Of a stretch of DNA of 64,000 nt, positions 46,374-58,392 are shown one piece after another (the first letter of the stretch is position 1; each line of letters starts with the position of its first letter). A program made the position numbers and the translations under genes. The stretch covers positions 4,030,001-4,094,000 of the forward strand of contig NC_133293.1 in the NCBI RefSeq assembly GCF_005239225.2. The letters run 5' to 3'. This DNA comes from Populus alba (Eukaryota; Streptophyta; Magnoliopsida; Malpighiales; Salicaceae). The notes below the pieces were generated by a model. That model was not told where the DNA came from, searched no databases, and worked only from the letters and a program-made list of their open reading frames with translations.

Positions 46374-47507
46374 TTATCTTGAAAGATTCAATTTCTCCTG
46401 GTACAGTTTCAATATCTGGGTAGATTCAGCACGCTGATTTATGAACTGCTGCAGGAACTTATTTTCAGATGCAATGAAGAATGTAGTGCTTCTGAAACTC
46501 TTCTCAATCAAACCTTGAGACACTAGAAATTGCAAAACCAAAGCCCTTGGAGTGAGCCTCTTTTCCAAGCTATACGAGACAAGTGTTGGGTTTTTGGCAA
46601 TAAAAGAAGATTCCCAGCCCAATTTGTTGACAAAAAGATCCATCACTGCCACAACTTTCTCTTCAGATAGGGTCATAAACCATGGAGACTTTGCAAATGC
46701 TGCAAGAATCTCTTCATGGGACAAACCCCATCTCCTATATACATCAATTTTCTTTTCCCATGTGGATCTGCTCATGGACGTCAATGCTAGGATCGCAACG
46801 ACAAATTGAGTCTTGCAAGGATCTAATCCCATTTTCCTCACTTTGCACAGCACCATGTTAAATTTCTTTGGACTCAACAACAATGTTTTAGGGTGGCTAC
46901 GAACTAGCATAACAATATTCTTGTCAGGCACTCCATTATCTCGCAAAATCTGGGAAATATATTTCACAGTAACAGGATTAAGTTGAAGAACAAGAGGAGT
47001 ACTTTTGAATACTTGAACAATGGTATCATTTGGGAACCAATTTTTCAAAAAATCAAAAGTAGGGACTAGCTGGTTTTCTAAGCTGCATCTCAAAATCCAA
47101 GGGTAGAAGGATATGATTTTAGCAACATCAGCGGTTGAAACACCTTTAGAATACAAAAACTCAAGTTTGGGTAAAAGGGTTTTGTCAGGATTGTACAAAA
47201 GCAGTTCAGGGCATTTTCTGGTAAGTTTTAAAGTTTGGTTCTCTGAGAAGCCATGGTCCTTGAAGAAGCTAAGTAAAGAATCGGGTTTATGTGGGATTTC
47301 ATAATGGACACGTTTAGAAGCTTCTAATGCAGATTTGAGAGAAAACCCACATTTGTTAACGAGGTAAGAAACAGTAAATGAGTGTCGATTTGCATTTCCA
47401 TTGCTTTTGCTTGATGAGACGTGTCTAAGAGATGATAATAACGAAGGGTTTTCGAGAAAATAGTGTTGTCTATGATTTGTTGAAGCTCTTACAGAACTCC
47501 CTAACAT
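46374..47507 (-). CDS. Mitochondrial transcription termination factor (mTERF) family protein, 377 aa, single exon
   Basis: Plant mTERF proteins are helical-repeat nucleic-acid binders in mitochondria or chloroplasts that act in organelle transcription and splicing. The protein starts MLGSSVRASTNHRQHYF, Arg/Ser-rich and poor in acids, fitting an organelle targeting peptide. After it come about 30-residue mTERF repeats, with the usual proline/leucine signature in LTRKCPELLLYNPDKTLLPK, ISFYPWILRCSLENQLVP, FKSTPLVLQLNP, VRSHPKTLLLSPKKF, FAKSPWFMTLSEEKV and IAKNPTLVSYSLEKRLTPR. It ends LYQEKLNLSR. Length and lack of introns match the large clustered plant mTERF subfamily. The start at 47507 is the first in-frame ATG; extension to 47528 would need TTG. 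A broken duplicate lies about 1.2 kb to its left, as expected for a tandemly duplicating family. Confidence 0.93.
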   Translation of the reverse strand: MLGSSVRASTNHRQHYFLENPSLLSSLRHVSSSKSNGNANRHSFTVSYLVNKCGFSLKSALEASKRVHYEIPHKPDSLLSFFKDHGFSENQTLKLTRKCPELLLYNPDKTLLPKLEFLYSKGVSTADVAKIISFYPWILRCSLENQLVPTFDFLKNWFPNDTIVQVFKSTPLVLQLNPVTVKYISQILRDNGVPDKNIVMLVRSHPKTLLLSPKKFNMVLCKVRKMGLDPCKTQFVVAILALTSMSRSTWEKKIDVYRRWGLSHEEILAAFAKSPWFMTLSEEKVVAVMDLFVNKLGWESSFIAKNPTLVSYSLEKRLTPRALVLQFLVSQGLIEKSFRSTTFFIASENKFLQQFINQRAESTQILKLYQEKLNLSR

Positions 47508-48593
47508 TCTGCATGTGGATTCAAACAACGGAAATGAAGCTTGAGGAATACAAAGCTACTTACCTCTCTTTCAATCTTGATTTTACAGCTCTACCTCTAC
47601 ACGTTTAGGACATATCAGCAGAGAACGGGGCGAATCGGTGTCGATGGACATGTCAGACCCACAAACCAATCCTCTTCTGTTTCTCTTTTCTTTAAGATAA
47701 GGTGAAAAAGTCACCAAAATGTAGACCTTTGAAAGGATTCTTGGCCATAAAGTGAGGATTTTCCATGAAAATTATAGGTCATCAACGGCACAGATGTTGA
47801 TGTCATTTGTTCTTCCATTTATTGAATTTGAAGATGGCGTTTCAAATCCGTTACTTTTGACTGATTTTTCTAAGAGATATTGTCTTCTATCCATTCTACT
47901 ATTATGGTTATTAAAAAACTTAACAATCTACAAAACTATTATGGTTATAAAATATGTATGAAAAATTTTAAAATTTTATCGTTTTTATATAAATAAAAAT
48001 ATATTTTTAAATTTTTTAATAAAGAATTTTTAAAATGTTTTTTTTATTCTTCTCAAATTTTAAAGAAAAAAAACATGTATATTTAGTATTGACTCGATAT
48101 CTTACAATGTAAATCTACAATTCAAATATTAAATAAAATGATTAGAAAAATATATGAGGGATCCACAAATAATTTTATAATAATCCCCCCATTCTTGTAG
48201 CGCATGGGGGCCATTATAGTGGCAAAAAAAGTCAATCACTTACTCGCCTGATAGGGAAGGTGCGCTATAGGGTGATTTTGTCACATCTATTAGGGTGACA
48301 AATTTTGTCATTTGAGTAGCGGTTCAATGACAATTGATCTTTTCTCTTCTCCCATTATTTTCTCTTTCCTAGGCTTTGGTATTCGTGCAGAGTTTTTAAA
48401 AAATCAATTATGTCATTCAATTTGTATTTGTATTTATTTTTTATTTGATCCTTATTTTTTATTTTTATTTTTATTAAATTTGATGCTTCTTTAAGTTTAT
48501 TTTGTTTTTAATTTCATCCCTCATTAATCTCATTATATTTTTTTTATCCAATATAGTACTCATTCTTTTGATTGCTATTTCTTTATCTTTTTC
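47508..48593. other. mTERF upstream region and AT-rich spacer
   Basis: The first 200 bp should hold the mTERF promoter; no TATA box is obvious. A short GC-richer patch lies at 48185-48310. No gene was seen. Confidence 0.35.

Positions 48594-48632
<39 letters not shown>
48594..48632. repeat. AT microsatellite
   Basis: About 18 AT units. Confidence 0.9.
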
Positions 48633-48635
<3 letters not shown>

Positions 48636-49560
48636 CCTAGGTAGTTTAATTTAATTTTATTTGGTTTTCAATTTTGGTCCTTAATTTTTTAGTTTATTTA
48701 TTTATTTATTTTGTTTTTCATTTTAATCCCTAATTAGTTTCTTTCAATTATTTTTGTGCATGATTTAGTCCTTATTATTATTATTATTATTTTATTTTTA
48801 TGATTTGAGATCTTTCTTTTTGAATTTATCTTGTCAACCTTTTACAGGATAATTTGAGTCTCATGAATTATTGATCCTTGAGCTTGTTTTATTAAATATT
48901 ATTTAAAAATAGCTGCACATATTAGTACATGATGAATTATCCTGAGTACGAGATGGTAAAGTTAACCTGAGTTAACTTGTATTTTCTTATTAAGTTTTTT
49001 TTTTATTATTTATTTAACTTTGGTATTTTTTGCTAAGTGCTTCTTTTGGGAGTTTGATTTTATTTCCTTGATTTGTTTATGAGTTTGTTTTATTTTTAAT
49101 TTGCCCTTGAACTTTGTAATTTTTTTTGTTTTGTTTTTTTTTTATTTGGTTATTATAATAGCGAATTGGTAAAGTTAACTCGAGTTAGCTCAGTTTTTTT
49201 TTTTTTTGAAGTTTTTTTGTTGAACTTTGTTGTTTTTGCTAGGTACTTCTTTTGAATTTTTTTTTTAATTCCAATCTTATATAGCGGTTGTGAGTTTATC
49301 AAGTTAGATCGAGTTGACTCGGGTTTTCTTCTTTGCCATTATGTTTTTTGATTATTTTTTTATATTAAGTTATTAGATCTTGAACTTTATGATTTTTTTT
49401 ATTTTTCTTTCCATGTGTTGTTTTGATTTTATATCTCGAGTTATGCTTTAATAAATTTAACTGATTTATCTTGGATTATTATTATTTAAATATTATTTTT
49501 TTTCTTTGAAAAAATTTAGATCAACCCCCCGCATAATATGGGTTACTTATAATAAGAACT
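48633..49560 (-). repeat. Inverted copies of the GTTAACC-type dispersed repeat with T-rich linkers
   Basis: GTTAACCTGAGTTAACTTG (48960-48978), AGTTAACTCGAGTTAGCTC (49171-49189) and AGATCGAGTTGACTCGGGTT (about 49305-49324) recur about every 130-210 bp, in the orientation opposite to the 31995-32835 array. Non-coding. Confidence 0.5.
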
Positions 49561-49683
49561 CAATCAAGATAAATTATTTTTAACCGAAAAAAAAAAATAA
49601 AATTACACTGCTGATTGCAGAACAATGAATTTAGCTGCATTACTTTATCCACATGGCTTTGCGTTTTTTTTTTTTTTTTTTTT

Positions 49684-49711
49684 TAATTATAATTATAATT
49701 ATAATTATAAT
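49684..49711. repeat. AATTAT microsatellite
   Basis: Repeats of TTATAA/AATTAT directly after a T run, about 200 bp upstream of the uL14 start. Confidence 0.85.
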
Positions 49712-49906
49712 ATGCTTTATTGGTAGGGAGGGGCCTAGACCTAGTCCAAGTTCAAAACACTGCAGAAGAAAGAAAGAAATAAATAAAAGAACGGAGAAAC
49801 CCTCCCTTTCTGTACTCTAAACAGACACTTCACATTCCAAGCAGCCATCACTGTAACTTTCGGCAACCTTGTCTTCTCCTCGTTTGAGCCCCAGATTTTT
49901 AGAGAA

Positions 49907-51804
49907 ATGGCTGCCAGTTTCGTTTCTAAATGCTCTCGTGGTGCGTGAATCCCTATTACTCTGTTAGGGTTTCCTTTCTTTCATTTCATTTATGCGAGTT
50001 TCTGTGGTGCGGTGTTGTGCACATTTTTTATAGCTTGATTTTCTGTGGAGCTTGGATGTTCATTTTAGGAGAATATACAATATTAGGATTCAACATGTCT
50101 TTGTAGGTTTTTTTTTTACTCTGGGGGTTTTAGATTCAAATCCATGCTCAAGGCAAGCAGCTATCTGAAGCTCAAAAGGCTTGGGTTGTGTGCATCTTAA
50201 GCTTTTTGATGAGACTATAAGTTGTCTGCTTGTTTTCAGTTGAATTAGGTATCCTTAGGAGACATTTAGCTTGGGTTTTAGGTTTCGATAATGGAGACCT
50301 TGAAGTCCTAAATTGATTCCTTTTCAACTTCTTCATGTTGGTTGGATGTATTAGAAATATGTACTTGAAGTCCTAAAGTTACCATGATACATAGAATGCT
50401 GCAGTTAGTGGAATTATGATGTAGCTTTATTTCACCTCGTGCAACACGGGGCACTTGGATTTGGGGGATCATAATAGTGATGCTTAAGGACGATTTGTGT
50501 TGGACAGCTTTGTTACATTTTAAGAACAATGAAAGTCTGCCATGTTCTATAACTTCCCAAGGCTGTATTTACTGTAACTGTCACACAGTTATTCACTTGA
50601 GCTATAATAGCATGGAAAATTATTGGTTCATTTGGTATGGAGTAGTGATGGCTTGCTCCTTAATTTTTTTTTTTCTTGCCAAGTAGATATGAAAATAAAT
50701 TACGCATGAGACAGCCAGCCAAATATGGATATTTTTTAGCTTTCTTGAGCATTTTTTGTACTTGTTTAATTATTTTAACTTCTTGGTGATGCTATTTCCT
50801 TGATTTCTTTTCATGAAAACCGAGAACTTAGTTTAGTTTGCATGATTAAGTAACAAAATTTTATGTATCCACTTACTATATTTTTTGTATGATGTACTGG
50901 AACAAAACTAGGGGACTGTTCATTGTTCAGGGGCCTTGGTACCAATGTTTCTAATTTACTGAGCACAGCCACTCAAATGACATGGAGCAATTTCTTATCT
51001 CAGGTCAGATTATTTCTCTATGTACTTTGATTTAATCAAGTGTCTTCTATCATGGAAGTATCAGAAACCTGAGGTATATTTCCTATATACTTGAAAAGGT
51101 TGCATTTAGATGTGCAAGAAACTGTCAAGTAAAATGGCTTTTTTTACTGGGTTCTGAAATCGTGAAGGAGTTCTGCTATTTTCTATGTGAATGGCTGCTA
51201 GACTTGTTCTCCTGAAAAAGCCATGTTTCTCTCCCTTCGATTCAAGAGACTTACAATTGTGCCTAGTTTTCCTCGAGAGTACTTAAAACAAGGCGTTTCT
51301 TGCATGTTGAGGGACGTAGATTATCTCAACCAATGCCTAGCATTATCAGTTATTGCTAGGATCAGTTAATTTGCTTCTCTGTTATCTTCCTCATGATCAT
51401 GGTCTGAATGTCCTGCTACACTTTTACAGCATCAAAGAACTTTCATACAGATGAGGACTGTTCTCAAGGTTGTGGATAACTCAGGAGCAAAAAAGGTGAT
51501 GTGCATTCAACCTTTGAAGGGGAGGAAAGGGGCAAGATTGGGGGACACCATCATTGCCTCTGTAAAGGAAGCTGCTCCAAATGGAAAAGTGAAGAAAGGC
51601 GCGGTTGTGCGAGGTGTTGTAGTGCGTGCTGCAATGCAGCGTGGCCGTTGTGATGGGAGTGAGGTCAAGTTCGATGATAATGCAGTAGTGATTATTGACA
51701 AGCAAGGCCAGCCAGTGGGGAGCAGGGTTTTTGGGCCAGTTCCACATGAGTTGAGGAAGAAAAAGCATGTCAAGATCCTTGCTCTGGCAGAGCATATTGC
51801 CTGA
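49907..51804 (+). CDS. HLP: Mitochondrial ribosomal protein uL14 (HUELLENLOS/HLP-type), 3 exons, 161 aa
   Basis: uL14 is a core large-subunit protein; in plants nuclear HLL/HLP genes supply the mitochondrial form. Exons: 49907-49944, 50931-51003, 51430-51804; they sum to 486 bp in frame. Exon 1 starts [12 protein letters not shown], a likely mitochondrial presequence. Exon 2 continues the presequence ([15 protein letters not shown]). Exon 3 holds the whole L14 fold: [55 protein letters not shown] and [13 protein letters not shown], ending ILALAEHIA. The L14 domain is complete at about 117 aa. The exon 1 donor GC|GTGAAT keeps the frame; a competing donor 4 bp upstream (CGTG|GTGCGT) would not. 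Assignment to HLP rather than HLL is inference. Confidence 0.93.
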
Positions 51805-53117
51805 GGTATGGATTACTTTGGTTTCTATGTTCTAGACATCTGGTAGAATTTTTCATTTAGAAAAAAAAGGTAAATGGGTAGAGTTTTTAAAAGAGAACAA
51901 AATTGTTCTATACTTTCATGGAGAATGTTATGGCATCCAGTGCTGAGCAACTAGTTATCGCAGCAAAAGTCATTGTTTTGCCCCTGGATTTAATTTGCAT
52001 TAGGATCCTTCCTGTCCTAATTGAAGTGCTGGACACTGAGCACTGCAGCATGATTAAACTGTGGAATCATGGCTCTTTAGCAACTGAACTGCAAAAAAGA
52101 AAGTGGCGAGTCTTTAACATCTTGTTTTTCTTACAAGAAACTAATGAATCAAGGCAAGTTTTTATTCTTCCTGTCCATGAGAGGCTAGCTTCGCAAATCC
52201 TCAAATGGGTCACTAAGCAACCTGGTTGTAACTTGAATCTCTCTACACACTCTCCGTCACTACACACACACACTTCATCAGAGCTAGAATTTGTGAACCT
52301 TGTGATCTTTCTGGGTCAATTTTAGGACATCTTTCTCAGATGCATACTGGTTCAAAATCTTTTTTCCATGCTTCAATGAAAAATTGCCCCCCCATTGCAA
52401 GCCCAACCCTGTGAGGGAATCTCATGGATGGATCCCACAAATTCAATGGTTGAGATTTTTTCTACAACTGTTCTCAGGGAATATTTTGAATAAGATTTAG
52501 CATTATTGTTTTTACAGAAATATCTTCAGCATTTAGAAAGTAATCACCTCCATCTTCCATCTATTTAAAAAGTAATCACCTTCATTCTCCATTGTCTTTA
52601 TTGATAATCACTTATTAATATAATATGACTTCCATTTTTATTTTAATATGCTGTTTTCATTTTCTTGAAACATGTAAATAATATCAATTTTAATGTGTTG
52701 TTCAAGTAATACATGTAGTCTGACAACTATTGCTTTTAGTAGTGTTTTTTGTTTGCTTGAAAAAACATTAAATTAATATTTGAAACCTAGTAAATATGAA
52801 TGAATAAGATAAAATAAAAACTCCTGATTGAGAAATAATTGATAAGAAGCCGTAGCTTGAAGAAGTTTCCTGACAACTAGCAATTAGCATCATTCACAAC
52901 CATTTTGGTTTTAGGAAATTCTAGACACACCCACACACAAGTAACACCTTGTCTGGATCATAGCAAGAAAAGCTATAACCAATATCTGTTTTTCTTTGGC
53001 ATTAACTTAGAACCATGCACATCTAAAACATCTTTTACTAAGATTAATGTAGTTTTATGTAAACTTGTAGCATTAATTTCTAAATGAATGACTAAGTCAG
53101 GGATGCATTTTTATGCA
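51805..53117. other. uL14 3' UTR and downstream spacer
   Basis: A 140-aa open plus frame (51903-52325) overlaps the expected 3' UTR and shows no family features; I do not call it a gene. A short duplicated phrase, AAAAAGTAATCACCT, lies near 52541 and 52567. Confidence 0.4.
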
Positions 53118-53185
<68 letters not shown>

Positions 53186-53186
53186 T
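53118..53186. repeat. CA/TA compound microsatellite
   Basis: About 25 CA units run straight into about 9 TA units. Confidence 0.95.
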
Positions 53187-53979
53187 TATTTATTTTTATA
53201 AATGGAGAAAGGAAAATATAATGTTTATGTTTTATAAAATAAATTAAAAATTATATGGACTGATAAATTGAGAAATAGTTGCCATAGGTAACAAAATACT
53301 CAAACAAGAAACTTTTTTTTTTTTTATATAGTAAAAGTAAAAAATAGATGCACGTGAAATATTTTACATCGGCTGCTGTTTTCATTTATTTTATCTTAGA
53401 TGCTAATTGTTGTTGCTAATAATATTTTTGTAAATGCATCATATAAATATAACTAATTTATATAAAATATGAGGAAAAAGTTTGGAGACAAATTATACGA
53501 ATCCCTTTAAATTATTTAAACTTGTAAAAAAAATCAATCACTATTTAAAAATAAAGTTAAACCAAATAGTTTTGAAAAATAAGAGAGATGACATTAATCA
53601 ATATTTTAAAAAATAATCTAAAAAAAAGAAGAAGAGAGAGCTAGGATAGGCTATCTCTTTGAATCATAAAGCATGACCTATCATAAAAAAACCAAGGCGT
53701 GATGGGCTTGGTAGCTTATGCCCATGCATCTAAGAGGTCTTTGGCTTGCTTTAATTTTTGTTTTTGTTTTTTTTTTTTTTATAACCGAGAAGTTGTCTGT
53801 TATGGCTAGTAACTTATCATCTGTTAGATATATTTTATTAGAAAATCGTGGTCCAGGTATTTGGACCACAAGAACTAGTTTTTCAACTTGGTTTCACCTA
53901 AAAATACCTAAAAAATCTTATAAAAATTTAAGAACCTTAATAAATTTTTTTCTAACATCAAAACACCCTCTAATAATTA
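53187..53979. other. AT-rich spacer
   Basis: Nothing coding is supported; several A and T runs. Confidence 0.35.
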
Positions 53980-55823
53980 AAAACAAATTAAAGGAATACA
54001 AAAACTTAATAGATCCCGATTGCTTTTTCTTGGCATGTTTATAAGGAAACACAACCTCCGTTGAAATCTAGTCTATTGACATAGATTGATTTTTTTGATG
54101 GCTAGATTATGATAATTCAAGCATTTTCTCTCTCCTTGAAGTTTTTTTATCAACTTTCTCTCACATCTCTCAACAACCAAGGACATAAACCTGAAGAAAA
54201 TGAAGTTTGGATTTTCAAAACAAAAAGGACCATTGAATTTGAGGGATTAAACTGAAGTTTTCTATGAAAAATTAAATAGGGCATTTTCTGTTCTTTTGTT
54301 AAATATGATTCTTATTTTTATAGTTTTTATTTCCAATCCTAATTAAATCTTGATTTTGCATAACCAAAGACTAATTCATATTTGAATATCCATCAAAACT
54401 TAACACATGCAATTTAACACAAATTGAAAGAAATGAATAAACAAATGATGGTATTGTAACTTTTGAGGATGAAATTGAAACGATAAAATTTTGATGGTTG
54501 AAATGGAAAAAAAATCACAATATTCAAAATGAAGAAGGTAGTCCATAATGAATTATTCTTAGTGCTAAAATGTTTTTTCTATAATGATTTACGAATAAAA
54601 AAAACTTAATGGACCCTAATGTATTATTTTAGTTTATAAGAAAACACCACCTCAATTGAACTCCATTCGAGAAGACGGACATAAAGGTTAATTATTTTGG
54701 TGGCTGAAATATGGTCATCCAAGCATTTTTGCTCACAAAAATTTTCAGCAATGTCTTTCTCTTTCCTCGCTCAAACACAATGACCAATTCTTAAAGAAAA
54801 TCAAGTTTGGTATCGAAACATAAATGTTTAGAATAACATGGATCAAATAATAGAAAATTAAAATTTGAGAGATCAAATTGAAGTTTTCCACTACAAATCT
54901 AAATGAGGATTTTTTTGTTTATCAAATTTAATCGTTGTTCTTATAATTTGTATTTTTAACAAAAATTAAATCCTAATTTTGCAAAATCAAAGACTAATTC
55001 ATATTCGAATATCCATCAAAACTCATCATATACAAGAAAATGCAAATTGAAATGAAAAAAAAACCATGGTATTGTAACTTCTGAGGATGAGATTGCAAAG
55101 ATTATAAGCTTGATGGTTGAAATGGAAAAAAAATGCACTATTCAAAATGAATAACGTGGTCCATAATGAATCAATTATACAATGTTTTTTCTATAATGAT
55201 TTACAAATAAAAAACTTAACGGACCATGATATACTTTTCTGACATGTTTATAAGGAAACATCATCTTTATTAAACTCCACTCGAGAAGATGAATTAATTG
55301 ATACAAAGATTGATATTTTTTGTAGTTGAAATGTGGTCACTCGAGCATTTTCTCTCCTTAAAATTTTCCAACAACTTTATGTCACCTCTCTCAATACACA
55401 AGAATTGAAATGTAAATAAGATAAAGTTTGATATCAAAACATGAATTCCCATAACAACAAACACCTAATGATGGGAAAATTAAAATTTGAGAGGTCAAAC
55501 TAAAGTTTCCCTACTAAATCTAAGTAGGTAATTTTTTTTCTTTGTCAAATATGGTTCTCATTTTTATAATTTATATTTTCAACCCTAATTAAATCATGAT
55601 TTTGCAAAATCATAACCCAATTCATATTGGAATATCCATCAAAACTCAACACATGAGATAATGCAAATAGAAAAAAATTATTAATAATAAAAAAACACCA
55701 TGGTATTGTATCTTTTGAGGGTGGAATTGCTAAGCTTAAAAACTTGATGGCCAAAATGGAAAAATAAATAGATAATGCAGCCCACCATGACTTGTTCCTA
55801 ATGCTAAGTGTTTTTTCTTCATT
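53980..55823 (+). repeat. Three tandem copies of a unit of about 605-627 bp
   Basis: Units at about 53980-54584, 54585-55196 and 55197-55823. Each has, in order, AAAACTTAAYGGACC, an ACTCCAYTCGAGAAG segment, GATGGCTGAAAT-like and AGCATTTTCTCTC words, AAATTTGAGRGATCAAA, CTAATTAAATCNTGATTTTG, AATATCCATCAAAACT, TGGTATTGTAACTTTTGAGG, TTGATGGTTGAAATGGAAAA and CATAATGAAT. Copies 2 and 3 share a TTTTTTCTATAATGATTTAC-like joint. No open reading frame is conserved. It resembles a satellite-like or amplified transposon piece. Confidence 0.85.
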
Positions 55824-55848
55824 GATTTACATATTTGTTTTAGTTTAT

Positions 55849-55882
<34 letters not shown>

Positions 55883-55912
55883 CTTTTCACTCGCGCGCTC
55901 TCTCTCTTCTTT
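55849..55912. repeat. CT/CA/CT compound microsatellite
   Basis: A (CT)n run, a (CA)n run and a second CT-rich run, right before the large inverted repeat. Confidence 0.9.
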
Positions 55913-55993
55913 CTCTGCATGACTTGACAAGTTATAACTTGTTAACTTGACTTATTATGTAGAGTCATATATTGTGATAGAGTGATAACATGA

Positions 55994-58177
55994 CCAACTC
56001 TAGGCATTTAGCAACTACTCACTGGAGTGTTATGTCTCTTTAGATGATAACAAAAGCTTCTAATTTACTTTGAGATATTATGTAAAGGGAGAAGGGACTT
56101 GGAGAATAGAGAATTAGGAAAACATATTCTTTATTTAAGAGGCTTTTCCTTTGGGTTCTACCCCCTTAAGGTTCTACCTTAAAACATTACACATAGCCTC
56201 TATATATACTACTTAGAGACTTTTGCTTACATCACTTATTACATCAGTAAACACTAACTAAAGCACACTCACATGACACTTATTTTAAATGACTTATGAC
56301 ATGATAAACACTAAACAAAAATGACAAGCTAGTACACATATTAATATCTGCTGATAATAGGTTCATGATCTGGAGAGAAATTCTAATATGAAAGGTTATC
56401 CTGATCATAAATAGTTTGCACTTGTAGGGCCAACATATAGTCATCTTTGGCAAGCATGTCCATCTCATGGGTTCTAGAAGTTTTGGTATTCCCAAAATTA
56501 TCTGTTGGACTTATTTATTGCGGTACTGCATCTTCAAGTCATGAGGATGAGCATAATATTGAAGATCATACAGATCATAGTCAATTTTTTCGTTTGGATC
56601 TTATCCTTTAGGTCATATTTCATTAGGAATTATGTTGTTCTTAAGGCATATTGTTTTTTGCAATGTCTTGATGTCTTGGAGGTTAGTTAAGGGGTTGTCA
56701 TACATGGAGTATGGATGGGTGCTGTATATTGCAGCCCGGGGAAAACTCATAATCAAATTGTCTGTTAAGGCTTTGAAGGGCATGTAAAATAGGAAAATAG
56801 AGAACAAATAGGCAAAAGCTTGCTTAACAGATTTATTATGAAGTGTACTGCAGTATACTTCAATCCAATAGGTCTATGCATTAGGCCATTTGGATTTTTC
56901 CTGTTGGAGAAGAGAGATCCATTGTGGGGGGTTGTAGAACCATGCAAGGAACTTTCAAGAATAGTTTAAAGAGTCCGCCGACCAAGATGTTCTGAGAAAT
57001 CTGGAGATAAAGAAATTAGTGGGAAACTTGATAGCGATATGGTACAGGTGCAATAAATATCATAAGAAAAAGTAGAGTTCTTTGGGGAATAATCCAGCAG
57101 GTTTGAATGTGAAAAGGTGAATGAAAAGATATTTGAGACGGATGCCTAAATTTTGAAAACAAAGAGAATTCATATCATAGTTAAGAAGAAGGTGGTCTTG
57201 AAGGCTAAAGAGTTTGTCTTTTGGCTGAAGGTTAAAGGTGTTGTTAAGAACAATATCTTGAGCAAGAGGAGGTAATTCATTTGCTGGGAATTCTGTTTCA
57301 GGTGGAGGAGGAAGCCATAAGAATCAATGGAAGTAATGTTTGTGATTTGGGTGGTCGGGAAGCATGTCCGGGATCAAGTTCTTGTTGCCTTTTATATGCT
57401 TGACGATGAAGGTGTACTTGGAAAACTACTTAACTAATCGCAAAAGTTGTGGATGAGGAAGCATCTTTTGCTTGAACTGTAATATTTTTGAAAATGAGGA
57501 ATAATCCATGACAACTGTGAAGTGATAAGCTGCTAGGTAGAACTCAAACTTTTAGATGACATATTTTACAGCTAAGATTTTCTTGAAAGTAGAGTGGTAG
57601 TGGGTTTCTGACTCCTTAAAAGACCTATTTTTATATCTACATTTATTTTGGTGGCCATCTTTGTCTTCGAGGAGTACAACACTCCAAAACTTGTCACTTG
57701 CATCTGTTTGGAGTATGTGCTGTCTTGTTGATGAAATGACTAAAATAGGTAAATTTTTCATGGCTATCTTTAATTATTTGACAGCTTGTGCCTACTTTTC
57801 TGTCCAAGGAGCATTAACTTTTTTTAGCATGAGTTGAAGTGGCATTGTCATCTTTACAACTCTAGGGATAAAATTTATGAGATATTAGACAATTCTCAAA
57901 AACTGTTGGACTTCCTTTCTCGTGAAAGGGATAACTGAAAACTTTTGGAGTTCTTCAATTATATGGACGCTAGGTGTATAAGCACTATCTTTGAAGATCA
58001 TGCAAATAAATTTTATTTTCTTTTTACAGATGAGCATCTTGCTTTTAAAAAATATGATACCATGGTAGTGAACAATATCTGCAAATTGCTTTAATAAAGT
58101 AGAATGTGACTCCTCATCTTATGAGAAAAATAACACATCATTAATGTAGATTAAAACGGATTGAAACATGAGCTCAA
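55994..58177 (-). mobile_element. Endogenous pararetrovirus (Caulimoviridae-like) remnant, left arm of inverted repeat
   Basis: An inverted copy of the sequence at 58393-60577. On the minus strand, 57215-58177 carries the decayed reverse transcriptase/RNase H region (for example KMLPHPQLLR-like and LQTDASD motifs around 57700), followed leftwards by a second decayed reading region (56280-57100) and a promoter-like TATA (CTCTATATATACTACTT at about 56198-56214 on the plus strand). The RT active-site codons at about 58138-58149 read YIND in place of YIDD, so the catalytic Asp is lost. Several stops and frame changes make it non-coding. It is an old genomic copy, not a virus genome. Confidence 0.85.
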
Positions 58178-58392
58178 TTTCTTTCTTGCCATTTTACTTT
58201 TAGTGTAAAGTAACCACTTATGCTTGGAGAATGAATATGTGGTTGATAATGGTGAGGATTGAGATTTACTTCATCCTAAAAACATATATAAAACAGGTTT
58301 CTGCATGCCAGATTATCATTATCAATGGCGAGTCATGCTCTTTGGAATAAAAGTAACACCCTCATTATTTCAAAAGGTCATGATTAAAGTAT
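58178..58392. other. Loop between the two pararetrovirus arms
   Basis: About 215 bp not shared by the arms. Its right part (58303-58392) is the N-terminal RT segment that belongs to the right copy (YQWRVMLFG, PSLFQKVM); its left part is unidentified. Confidence 0.7.

Noticed and set aside
47508..47528. Upstream extension of the mTERF protein
   Set aside because: It would need a TTG start; the ATG at 47507 gives a normal targeting peptide.
51903..52325. 140-aa open plus frame after uL14
   Set aside because: It lies in the likely 3' UTR, has no recognisable domain, and its composition (runs of Leu/Ile and Ser/His) is that of chance translation.
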